Of a DNA stretch of 9,505 nt, positions 1-5,485 are shown piece by piece. The translations under genes were made by a program, and so were the position numbers. The first letter of the stretch is position 1. Each line of letters opens with the position of its first letter. A model generated the notes under the pieces. It made no database searches, was not told where the DNA came from, and saw only the letters and a program-made list of their open reading frames with translations. Source of the stretch: Nitrospira sp. (GTDB lineage: Bacteria; Nitrospirota; Nitrospiria; Nitrospirales; Nitrospiraceae); NCBI GenBank assembly GCA_015904055.1, contig JABMDE010000005.1:3909-13413 (forward strand). Direction: 5' to 3'.

Positions 1-641
1 TATACGCATCGTCCAGCTCCGTCTACGGCGGCAATACCCACATGCCGTTTTCCATTCACGACAATGTGGACCACCCCGTCTCGCTCTATGCCGCCACGAA
101 GAAAGCCAACGAACTCATGGCCCACTGCTACGCACATTTGTATCGGATTCCCTGTACTGGATTGCGTTTTTTCACAGTCTACGGCCCGTGGGGCAGGCCT
201 GACATGGCGCTGTTCATTTTCACGAAGGCAATTTTGGAAGGCACGCCGATCGAGGTGTTCAATCACGGCAACATGCGACGCGATTTCACCTATGTGGATG
301 ATATCGTCGAGGGCATTATCCGGACCCTCGATCACCCGGCGACGGTCAATCCAGCCTGGTCAGGAGACAAGCCCGATCCCGGCACCAGTTCGGCACCGGC
401 CCGCGTCTACAATATCGGCAACCACCAACCGGTGGAACTCCTGCATTTCATCGGAGTATTGGAACAGGCACTCGGTAAGAAAGCAGAGAAGAAACTGATG
501 CCCTTGCAGCCGGGCGATGTGCCCGCCACCTACGCCGACATCGACGACCTCACACGCGATGTCGGATTCGCACCGGCCACGCCGATCGAAGAAGGCATTC
601 CTCGCTTCGTGAAGTGGTATCGAGAGTTTTATCAAGCCTGA
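1..641 (+). CDS. UDP-glucuronate 4-epimerase-like NAD-dependent sugar epimerase, 3' part (copy 1)
   Basis: This is the C-terminal 212 residues of an extended short-chain dehydrogenase/reductase sugar epimerase, cut at the left edge of the window. The first full codon is TAC at base 3, matching Tyr129 of the complete copy at 7016-8038. The serine-rich active-site strand ending SSSSVYG and the catalytic YAATK (Tyr-x3-Lys) are present, followed by the substrate-binding half with [15 protein letters not shown] and the [13 protein letters not shown] signature. The Rossmann GxxGxxG lies off the window. The protein differs from copy 2 in one residue (Gly for Glu at position 279), although 38 bases differ. 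The family interconverts UDP-glucuronate and UDP-galacturonate for surface polysaccharide in the cytosol. Exact substrate is inferred. It converges on the exported-protein gene, with 30 bp between stops. Confidence 0.9.
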   Translation, partial: YASSSSVYGGNTHMPFSIHDNVDHPVSLYAATKKANELMAHCYAHLYRIPCTGLRFFTVYGPWGRPDMALFIFTKAILEGTPIEVFNHGNMRRDFTYVDDIVEGIIRTLDHPATVNPAWSGDKPDPGTSSAPARVYNIGNHQPVELLHFIGVLEQALGKKAEKKLMPLQPGDVPATYADIDDLTRDVGFAPATPIEEGIPRFVKWYREFYQA

Positions 642-646
642 TAAAA
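627..646 (+). terminator. Perfect 8-bp hairpin over the epimerase stop codon (copy 1)
   Basis: TTTTATCA (627-634) and TGATAAAA (639-646) form a perfect 8-bp stem with an AGCC loop; the right arm contains the TGA stop. It lies between two convergent genes, where a bidirectional terminator would be useful, but it is AT-rich and has no clear T tract beyond the arm itself. In copy 2 (8024-8043) the stem is partly lost, surviving only with two wobble pairs and one mismatch. A terminator role is therefore tentative. Confidence 0.3.
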
Positions 647-671
647 ACCCGCCTTCTCCCTTGTGCGGAGC

Positions 672-1241
672 TTAGGGACATCCAATCGGAACAAACCCTC
701 TCCCGAAAATCTCCGACAACGTCACATAACGCGCGTTATCGTAGAAGGAGTGGCTCGCCCCGCGCTGATTGCGGCCGGAAAGGTCTCCGCCATATGACGG
801 GTCCGATCCGAACCACAGGCCCCCACGGGTTTTCTGAACCAGCTGAAGCCATTCCATATACAGTCCACACACTTCGCTTTGCACTGAGCCGGATCCAGTA
901 TTGCTTGCGTGCCAGTCCCGAGCCCAATCCGGGACATTGCGCCCTCCCGTTCCCGAAGATCGATCCTGGTAGGCAGGGACATCGTACTGCGGCGCGGCAA
1001 CTGGAGCCGGGCGGGGACCAGTCGGCATATTCTCCAGCGACGGAACAACCGACAACGGCCGTAGCATCATGGCTCGACAACCCGCCCGTTCCTTGTTGGT
1101 ATACACCGTGTCGCCGTCCGCCGTGAGGCATTCCAATACGCCTGTCGGTTCAGGAGCCGGCGGCGGAGTATCGGCTGACGCTGAACCGGAAACCATCGCC
1201 GCGAGTATGGACGCTGAAAAGGCCATCCGTATGAGCCTCAT
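672..1241 (-). CDS. Small exported protein of unknown function with four cysteines (copy 1)
   Basis: The product is a 189-residue protein that I cannot assign to a named family. The ATG at 1241 is chosen because a perfect GGAGGT lies 5 nt upstream (plus-strand 1247-1252). The frame stays open for 26 more codons, but that part has no signal character. Residues 1-23 form a Sec signal peptide (short basic start, hydrophobic core, SASA cleavage site before Asp24). A Pro/Ala-rich linker follows, then a segment at 37-55 with Cys38, a GDTVYTN motif and Cys55. This segment vaguely recalls the small DUF4124-type periplasmic module, though the match is weak. The C-terminal half (about 100-189) is rich in Trp, Tyr and Gly and holds Cys125 and Cys188; two disulfides are possible. 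It differs from copy 2 at 15 of 189 residues, far more than the neighbouring epimerase. Confidence 0.8.
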   Translation of the reverse strand: MRLIRMAFSASILAAMVSGSASADTPPPAPEPTGVLECLTADGDTVYTNKERAGCRAMMLRPLSVVPSLENMPTGPRPAPVAAPQYDVPAYQDRSSGTGGRNVPDWARDWHASNTGSGSVQSEVCGLYMEWLQLVQKTRGGLWFGSDPSYGGDLSGRNQRGASHSFYDNARYVTLSEIFGRGFVPIGCP

Positions 1242-1287
1242 GGGGCACCTCCGTAAAAATGTAGCGATGAGCCGCGCACAGGCTCTC
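1242..1287 (-). promoter_or_regulatory. Conserved leader of the exported-protein gene, with hairpin and strong ribosome binding site (copy 1)
   Basis: These 46 bp upstream of the ATG at 1241 are identical in both repeat copies, although the flanking intergenic DNA differs at about 15% of positions. Read on the minus strand the block holds a hairpin, GAGCC-TGTGCGC-GGCTC (plus 1269-1285, 5-bp stem, 7-nt loop), then an AT-rich stretch, then GGAGGT 5 nt before the start. A transcribed leader with a structured element is the simplest reading; what it responds to, if anything, is unknown. Copy 2 has it at 8639-8684. Confidence 0.45.
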
Positions 1288-1337
1288 TGATCATTCCGTC
1301 TTCGGTCACGCACACACACAACTTACGCAATGGGACT

Positions 1338-1388
1338 TCCAAGAGTCTATGCCACTTTGGGAGGGGGAAACCCAACTCCTGAGCCGGT
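1338..1388. promoter_or_regulatory. 51-bp invariant element in the divergent intergenic region (copy 1)
   Basis: The 355 bp between the exported-protein gene and the antiporter hold no gene. Within them this 51-bp block is unchanged between the repeat copies (8735-8785 in copy 2). It contains an inverted repeat, TTGGG and CCCAA separated by nine bases (about 1357-1375), followed by CTCCTGAGCCGGT. On the minus strand it includes TGGCAT followed by CTTGG, which recalls a sigma54 -24 element, but the -12 half is one base too far away and lacks the GC. It may be a promoter or operator for the exported-protein gene, whose start lies about 97 bp away, or for both genes. It does not match any riboswitch consensus I know. 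Confidence 0.4.
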
Positions 1389-1460
1389 CCTAAGAGATCC
1401 AGCCACCGATAATCATCTCGAACAGAAGCGTCCCACAGACTCGGAATTGAACGCTTTGCC

Positions 1461-1489
1461 TTGTTCACTTGAGTGCGATGAGGTATCCT
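1461..1489 (+). promoter_or_regulatory. Candidate sigma70 promoter of the antiporter gene (copy 1)
   Basis: TTGTTC (1461-1466) and TATCCT (1484-1489) are separated by 17 bp. Each box is only a moderate match to TTGACA/TATAAT. Support comes from copy 2 (8857-8885), where both boxes and the bases around them are unchanged while three of the 17 spacer bases differ. Transcription would start near 1496, leaving a leader of about 100 nt. The antiporter ATG has only a weak ribosome binding site (CAGG about 8 nt upstream). Confidence 0.35.
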
Positions 1490-1596
1490 CCACCCCATTC
1501 CGGATGAAATGGCGAGAATCGATCCGGCGCACAGATCGACACGCCCTTTCTCCTTGACGTGGTTCCGTTCAGGTTTTACCTCCCACAGGCCTCGCA

Positions 1597-2739
1597 ATGA
1601 ACGATAACGATGTTCTCAGCAACTTGCTGCTTATTTACACTGTCTCTATTGCGGTGGTGTTTCTTTTTCACCAGTTTCGCTTGCCCTCCATCGCCGGATT
1701 TCTCGTCGCCGGAGCCCTGATCGGTCCGCATGGATTCAACCTCATTTCAGACATCGGAACCGTACAAGTGCTCGCGGAAATCGGGATTGCCCTGCTGCTA
1801 TTCACCATCGGCATTGAGTTCTCGCTGGTCCAGCTTGCCTCACTGAAGCGGCTGCTCCTGGTCGCTGCACCGATTCAGGTCGGCGGGGTCATCGTCCTCG
1901 TGTGGCTCGGCGGCATCATCGCGGGGATACCGGGTCCGCAGGCGCTGTTCTGGGGCTTCCTGTTGTCACTCAGCAGCACAGCGATCGTATTGAAGGCGCT
2001 GGCGGCAAGCGGAGACAGCGATGCTCCGCACGGCCGCGCAACCATCGGCATCCTGATCTTCCAGGACCTCGCCGTCGTGCCTATGATCCTGCTGACGCCG
2101 ATTCTGGCCAGCCCCGGCGAGGACACGCTCTCATCCATCCTCTTACCCGTGGGAAAATCCGTGGTGCTCGTCGGCTGTATCATGGCGGCCGCCTGGTATG
2201 CAGCTCCGAAGGTGCTCGAATACATCGTCCGCAGCCGCAGCCGCGAGCTCTTTTTACTGACGATCATCGTCATCTGCCTCGGTATCGCATGGCTGACGTC
2301 AATAAGCGGGCTGTCGCTTGCATTGGGCGCTTTCATCGCCGGACTCGTCATTTCCGAGTCGGAGTATAGTCACCAAGCCATTGCGGAGGTCCTGCCGTTT
2401 CGAGACAGTTTTAACAGCCTGTTCTTCATCTCCATCGGCATTCTGATGGATTGGCGATCCCGAAGTCGTCACCGGCTTATTACTCGTGGTGCTGCTTCTG
2501 AAATTCCTCAGCGGTGCCGGTGCCGTGCTGGTCGCGTCCGTCCCTCCACGGGCGGCGGTCATGACCGGCGTCGCCCTGGCTCAAGTGGGCGAATTCAGCT
2601 TTGTACTGGCCCAGGTCGGCCAAGAACACGGGCTAGTGTCCGGCGCACCCTATCAAATATTCCTGGCGGTCTCCGTCTGCTCCATGATCATCACGCCGTT
2701 TCTCATGCAGCTGTCGCCACATCTCGCCCGGCACGTTGA
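1597..2739 (+). CDS. Antiporter 5' fragment: N-terminal membrane half (copy 1)
   Basis: This open frame begins at the same ATG as copy 2. Residues 1-285 are Na+/H+-exchanger-type membrane domain. Hydrophobic spans alternate with short loops, including AGFLVAGALIGPHGF (33-47), ALLLFTIGIEFSLVQL (65-80), STAIVLKAL (127-135) and the IFQDLAVVP segment (154-162) with Asp157 in a conserved transport helix. After residue 285 the frame is wrong: the last 95 residues are Arg/Gly/Ser-rich and hydrophilic, as expected of out-of-frame GC-rich DNA. As written the product is 380 residues, lacks the last membrane spans and the regulatory domain, and is unlikely to work. The first 171 residues differ from copy 2 at four positions (2, 4, 30 and 40), while 29 of 33 base changes are silent. 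The frameshift is therefore probably much younger than the duplication. Confidence 0.7.
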   Translation: MNDNDVLSNLLLIYTVSIAVVFLFHQFRLPSIAGFLVAGALIGPHGFNLISDIGTVQVLAEIGIALLLFTIGIEFSLVQLASLKRLLLVAAPIQVGGVIVLVWLGGIIAGIPGPQALFWGFLLSLSSTAIVLKALAASGDSDAPHGRATIGILIFQDLAVVPMILLTPILASPGEDTLSSILLPVGKSVVLVGCIMAAAWYAAPKVLEYIVRSRSRELFLLTIIVICLGIAWLTSISGLSLALGAFIAGLVISESEYSHQAIAEVLPFRDSFNSLFFISIGILMDWRSRSRHRLITRGAASEIPQRCRCRAGRVRPSTGGGHDRRRPGSSGRIQLCTGPGRPRTRASVRRTLSNIPGGLRLLHDHHAVSHAAVATSRPAR

Positions 2740-3592
2740 AGCCGTCCAGCGGCTCCGCCGATGGCTGCCTGGCCAAACGACGGCCCATGTGTTGGAAACA
2801 GAAGGACGGCACCTCCGTATCAAGGACCATGTGATCATCGTGGGATACGGGTTGAACGGCAGAAACCTGGCTCGCGTGCTGGGTGAAACGGAGGTGCCAT
2901 ACATCGCGTTGGATTTGGACGGCGATACGGTGCGCCGGGAAGCGCAGCACGGTTTGCCGCTCTACTACGGCGATGCCACGAACCCGCACGTACTCCGGCA
3001 TATGAAAATCGACGATGCCAGAGTCCTGGTGATCGCAATTTCCGATCCGTTCATGGCCCGCCGAACCGTCCAGGTGGCGCGTAGCCTGAATCCGAAAATT
3101 CATATTGTCGTCAGGACACGCTATCTGCGCGAGCTGGAAGAACTCCATCAACTCGGCGCCGACGATGTGGTGCCGGAAGAGTTTGAAACGTCGATCGAGA
3201 TTTTTGCGCTGGTACTGCGGACCTACAACATGCCGCAAGACTTCGTGATGCAGAAAGCCGAGCAGGTCCGGCGGGAAGGCTATGCGCTGTTGCGCCGGAG
3301 CGATCTACCCGAGTTAGCCCACCACCTTCGTGGCGGCACACTCAGCGATGTGGAAGTGGAGACCTGTCGGATCGAAGAAGACTCACCGGCAGCGGGGAAG
3401 ACCATTGATCAACTGTCCCTGCGGCCCCGAACCGGCACCTCGATCATTGCGTGGACCAGAAACGGCATCACAGAATCGAATCCTTCTGTGAAAACCACCC
3501 TTCTCCCCGGCGATATCATTGTCTTATTGGGAACACGCGATCAGATCAGGCGGGCAATGGGTCTGATTCTTTCCCGCGAAGCAGAACACTAG
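2486..3592 (+). CDS. Antiporter 3' fragment: last membrane spans, TrkA-N and TrkA-C domains (copy 1)
   Basis: This is the remainder of the antiporter in the +1 frame. Family sequence starts at about 2453, but the first possible start is an internal GTG at 2486 with no convincing ribosome binding site, so separate translation is doubtful. Of 368 residues from that GTG, about 1-80 hold the last membrane helices (ALAQVGEFSFVLAQVG is typical of CPA2 proteins). Residues about 112-235 form the TrkA-N/RCK Rossmann domain, with GYGLNG at 120-125 and an acidic residue after the second strand (LDLDGD), as expected for NAD(H) or adenine nucleotide binding. Residues about 286-360 form the TrkA-C domain ending LLPGDIIVLLGTRDQI. 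Such domains gate Kef/YbaL-type K+ efflux. The frame is well preserved over 1100 bp, so inactivation must be recent or a sequencing artefact. Confidence 0.7.
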   Translation: MVLLLKFLSGAGAVLVASVPPRAAVMTGVALAQVGEFSFVLAQVGQEHGLVSGAPYQIFLAVSVCSMIITPFLMQLSPHLARHVEAVQRLRRWLPGQTTAHVLETEGRHLRIKDHVIIVGYGLNGRNLARVLGETEVPYIALDLDGDTVRREAQHGLPLYYGDATNPHVLRHMKIDDARVLVIAISDPFMARRTVQVARSLNPKIHIVVRTRYLRELEELHQLGADDVVPEEFETSIEIFALVLRTYNMPQDFVMQKAEQVRREGYALLRRSDLPELAHHLRGGTLSDVEVETCRIEEDSPAAGKTIDQLSLRPRTGTSIIAWTRNGITESNPSVKTTLLPGDIIVLLGTRDQIRRAMGLILSREAEH

Positions 3593-3599
3593 CAGGCTG

Positions 3600-4682
3600 T
3601 CAGCTTCTCCACCGCAACGTCACCCGCTCTTTGAGAGGATGTTCCATCGGCTGCCCCGTCTGAACCGAGGCAAGGTGGGCGGCCTTCAGTTTGTAGTACC
3701 ACTTGGCCGGCATATCGGCATCGCCAAGAAACATCGACGAGGGTTTGTGACGAAGCCCCACGGCGAGATGCTTCATGGCGCGTTCATCCTGGCCCAGAAA
3801 CATCTTGGTGAGCGTGCGGAAAATCAGATTCCCGAATGGAAGCCAATGCAACCCGCGCCAATAGGCGGAGAAATCGATACGGCACTCCATGTCGGATATG
3901 GGCGTGGCCATCAACCGGTTGGCCATCCACACCCGCCCGCATTCCATGAGTTCGACGCGCTGATTCGGAAGTAGAAAGTCGATCGTGGTGCTCAATGGCC
4001 CTCCGTAGACACGCTCCAGCCAATGAAACGGGCCGCTGTTCTTGGCCGGCCGGTGCGCTGTCATCCGAAATCCATTGGGAATCGGCTCGAAGGTCTTCGC
4101 CTTTTCATGCATGCTTGCATCGCTGCGCCACCAGGAATGCACGTAGGGGCCATGGACCGGATCGATAAGGCCGATGACGCCGTCGTCTGCCGTACAGGTA
4201 TAAATCAGCGAAATGTGAAACGACTGTTTCGGCTCCGATGGCAGCGGCATGCGCGGAACCGGAGGCAACGAACCGGGGGCTCCACGATCGTCGGCAAGAT
4301 ACACCCAGATCATGCCGTCGGCTTCTTCAGCCGGATAACTGGCGATCCCGACTTTGTCGGTCTGAAGGGACGTCCCTTCGGGCAGCGCAGGGATACAGCG
4401 GCATCGGCCCTTCATATCGAACTGCCACCCGTGATACGAACATTCGATACGCTCGCCGTTAAATCGCCCGAATGACAACGGCATGCCACGGTGCGGGCAG
4501 ACATCGCGCATCGCTGCCAGCCGTCCCTCCCGGTCCCGACAGAGCACGATCGGAAGCCCCAACATCTGCAGCGCTTTCATCGAACCTGACCGCACGGTAT
4601 CGCTCGGCACAGCCGGGTACCAGAATCCAAAAAGCGGCGCGCTTCTGGCGGAGACAATATCAGGCGTGAGCAGTGTGTTCAT
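3600..4682 (-). CDS. Rieske [2Fe-2S] non-haem iron oxygenase
   Basis: The 360-residue product resembles the oxygenase (alpha) component of ring-hydroxylating and Pao/vanillate-demethylase-type enzymes. The Rieske cluster ligands are CPH (Cys62, His64) and CSYH (Cys81, His84), separated by 16 residues. The mononuclear iron site is probably Asp174-x2-His177-x4-His182, with a third acidic ligand near Asp299 (GQDERAMKH). An FWYPAV start motif lies at 20-25. I chose ATG 4682. A strong promoter at 4728-4756 lies just upstream, which rules out the longer open frame reaching 4886, although no clear ribosome binding site is visible. The enzyme would need a ferredoxin or reductase from elsewhere; none is encoded here. 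The substrate cannot be inferred. It is transcribed divergently from the DsrE2-TusA operon and convergently with the broken antiporter, 7 bp from its stop. Confidence 0.85.
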   Translation of the reverse strand: MNTLLTPDIVSARSAPLFGFWYPAVPSDTVRSGSMKALQMLGLPIVLCRDREGRLAAMRDVCPHRGMPLSFGRFNGERIECSYHGWQFDMKGRCRCIPALPEGTSLQTDKVGIASYPAEEADGMIWVYLADDRGAPGSLPPVPRMPLPSEPKQSFHISLIYTCTADDGVIGLIDPVHGPYVHSWWRSDASMHEKAKTFEPIPNGFRMTAHRPAKNSGPFHWLERVYGGPLSTTIDFLLPNQRVELMECGRVWMANRLMATPISDMECRIDFSAYWRGLHWLPFGNLIFRTLTKMFLGQDERAMKHLAVGLRHKPSSMFLGDADMPAKWYYKLKAAHLASVQTGQPMEHPLKERVTLRWRS

Positions 4683-4727
4683 GGACGAGGAAGGAAGCCC
4701 GAACGATGGGGCGCACCTACGAATGGG

Positions 4728-4756
4728 ACTATAGCGGCCGGATAAAGGAAGGTCAA
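4728..4756 (-). promoter_or_regulatory. Sigma70-type promoter of the Rieske oxygenase gene
   Basis: On the minus strand TTGACC (plus 4751-4756) and TATAGT (plus 4728-4733) are separated by exactly 17 bp, each matching five of six consensus bases. Transcription would start near 4721, leaving a leader of about 40 nt before the ATG at 4682. This is the best promoter match in the window. Confidence 0.65.
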
Positions 4757-4789
4757 GCAACGATAGCGCGGATGCCGCAGGCACATTCC

Positions 4790-4819
4790 TTGACACCCTC
4801 ACGAACCCCATACTATTCT
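4790..4819 (+). promoter_or_regulatory. Probable promoter of the DsrE2-TusA operon
   Basis: A perfect TTGACA (4790-4795) is followed by TACTAT (4811-4816, spacing 15) or TATTCT (4814-4819, spacing 18). Neither -10 box is ideal. Transcription from here would give a leader of about 45-50 nt before the ATG at 4872. The -35 boxes of this promoter and of the oxygenase promoter are 33 bp apart and face away from each other, so a shared regulator could bind between them. Confidence 0.5.
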
Positions 4820-4871
4820 GTTCACAAGTCCGGACAGGGCTGAATCTGTGAATGGGAAACGAGGCCACGCC

Positions 4872-5402
4872 ATGATCGCCACACAAATAGAGCCGACGAC
4901 GACGTTAGCGCAGCTCCAGGCTTCCAAACCGGATCGAGTGACCATCGTCCTCTTGAGCGGAGATCTGGACCGGGCCATGGCGGCCTTCATCATCGCGACC
5001 GGCGCGGCCGCGATGGGCATGCAGGTCACCGTGTTCTTTACCTTCTGGGGACTGAATACGATTCGCAAGAAGGGCGCTGCCAGTTCAGCGAAGGATTGGC
5101 TCCGCCGGATGTTCGGAGCGCTCAATAAAGGCGGCGCCGAGACGCTGCCGCTCTCACGATTTCATTTCGGCGGACTGGGCACTGCGATGATGCAGAAGGT
5201 GATGAAGCAGAATCGCATGCCGGGCGTCCCCGAATTGATGCACACCGCGCTGGATCTGGGCGTGCGATTCATCGCCTGTACGACCACGATGGGCCTCATG
5301 GGGATCACCAAGGACACGTTGATCGACGGCATCGATCAGTTCGCCGGAGTCACGACGTACCTGGCAGAAGCCAAGCACGGCAGCGTGAACCTCTTTATCT
5401 AA
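4872..5402 (+). CDS. DsrE/DsrF/DrsH-like (DsrE2 family) protein
   Basis: The 176-residue protein belongs to the DsrE2 branch of the DsrE/F/H family, often labelled peroxiredoxin-family. The ATG at 4872 is preferred because GAGG (4861-4864) lies 7 nt upstream; a GTG at 4848 would add eight residues. The core opens with a beta strand, VTIVLLSGDLDRAMAAF (23-39), followed by the family signature GAAAMGMQVTVFFTFWGL (44-61). A conserved single cysteine, Cys136 in FIACTTTMGLMGI, is the likely persulfide-carrying residue. The family exchanges sulfane sulfur with TusA in sulfur oxidation and sulfur-trafficking systems. A TusA gene follows 83 bp downstream, which supports that role here. Residues 64-117 are a mostly helical, basic insertion typical of DsrE2, some members of which are membrane-associated. 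No dsrAB, sHdr or rhodanese gene is seen in this window. Confidence 0.85.
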   Translation: MIATQIEPTTTLAQLQASKPDRVTIVLLSGDLDRAMAAFIIATGAAAMGMQVTVFFTFWGLNTIRKKGAASSAKDWLRRMFGALNKGGAETLPLSRFHFGGLGTAMMQKVMKQNRMPGVPELMHTALDLGVRFIACTTTMGLMGITKDTLIDGIDQFAGVTTYLAEAKHGSVNLFI

Positions 5403-5411
5403 AAGCAGGCT

Positions 5412-5470
5412 AAGGTCGAGGTCAAGGCTAAAAAGTTAGCCATACCCCTCCCAACCTCAACCTGAACCTT
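5412..5470. repeat. Inverted array of six-base units around a perfect hairpin
   Basis: The 83-bp gap between the DsrE2 and TusA genes holds three tandem units of form RAGGYY (5412-5429: AAGGTC, GAGGTC, AAGGCT). The complementary form appears on the other side (ACCTCAACCTGAACCTT, 5454-5470; read on the minus strand AAGGTT, CAGGTT, GAGGTT). In the centre GGCTAA (5426-5431), loop AAAG, and TTAGCC (5436-5441) form a perfect 6-bp stem. There is no T tract, so it is not an ordinary terminator. It could be an mRNA-stabilising or processing structure between two cotranscribed genes, or a dispersed intergenic repeat. Confidence 0.5.
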
Positions 5471-5485
5471 CAGGGAGTCATACTG

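Larger units (their letters stand above)
1..2109 (+). repeat. Large direct repeat, copy 1
   Basis: This segment recurs at 7398-9505 in the same orientation with the same three genes. Counting by hand I find about 168 differences over 2109 bases (about 92% identity). The only indel is one base: the T at about 1417 is absent from copy 2. The offset is 7397 before it and 7396 after it. Local identity varies: epimerase 94.1%, exported-protein gene 91.2%, divergent intergenic region about 89%, antiporter start 93.6%. Both window edges cut the repeat, so it may extend further on each side. No insertion sequence or terminal inverted repeat is visible, and no breakpoint lies inside the window. Confidence 0.95.
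1597..3592 (+). pseudogene. Kef-type (CPA2) K+/H+ antiporter gene with frameshift (copy 1)
   Basis: Read across one frameshift, this segment encodes a full-length antiporter of about 665 residues: a multi-span membrane domain, then a cytosolic TrkA-N (RCK) nucleotide-binding domain and a TrkA-C domain. The original frame runs to Asp285 (2449-2451, ending ISIGILMD), then turns into an Arg-rich sequence with no family character that ends at 2739. Family sequence resumes in the +1 frame (GDPEVVTG..., from about 2453). Relative to E. coli KefC the stretch between the MD-like motif and the conserved Asn/Asp-Pro looks about three residues short. That fits loss of about 8 bases better than one inserted base, though this is inferred from family spacing. 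Sequencing error is possible. Without correction the gene cannot make a whole transporter. It ends 7 bp from the convergent oxygenase gene. Confidence 0.75.

Noticed and set aside
614..1126. A 170-codon open frame on the plus strand opposite the exported-protein gene
   Set aside because: It lies antisense to a gene with a signal peptide and perfect ribosome binding site. The frame is not kept open over its length in copy 2, and the sequence is Arg/Pro-rich shadow.
1242..1319. N-terminal extension of the exported protein by 26 residues
   Set aside because: GGAGGT lies 5 nt before the ATG at 1241 and the signal peptide begins there. Conservation of part of the extension is explained by the leader hairpin.
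1336..1354. Sigma54 promoter (TGGCAT ... CTTGG on the minus strand)
   Set aside because: The -24 half is plausible, but the -12 half lacks GC and the spacing is one base too long; sigma54 is strict about spacing.
1290..1430. Riboswitch in the divergent region (cyclic-di-GMP or cyclic-di-AMP type)
   Set aside because: Short matches such as CACGCACA occur, but the conserved core order and paired elements of these classes are absent.
1238..1597. A 119-codon minus-strand open frame filling the divergent intergenic region
   Set aside because: The single-base indel shifts this frame in copy 2, substitutions are not biased to silent sites, and the pattern of identity fits islands of noncoding constraint.
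4023..4475. A 150-codon plus-strand open frame inside the Rieske gene
   Set aside because: It is an antisense shadow in GC-rich DNA. The Rieske ligands and iron-site motif prove the opposite strand is coding.
3590..4682. Split CMP-sialic acid hydroxylase, because a Rieske gene and a UlaG-like hydrolase gene are close
   Set aside because: This Rieske protein has its own mononuclear iron domain and the genes are divergent. The similarity to the Rieske plus hydrolase layout of that enzyme is superficial.
4683..4886. N-terminal extension of the Rieske protein up to 4886
   Set aside because: It would start upstream of the strong minus-strand promoter (4728-4756) and overlap the start of the DsrE2 gene. 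The added residues show no family similarity.
5426..5441. Rho-independent terminator after the DsrE2 gene
   Set aside because: The stem is only 6 bp, moderately GC, and is followed by ATACCCC instead of a T tract.
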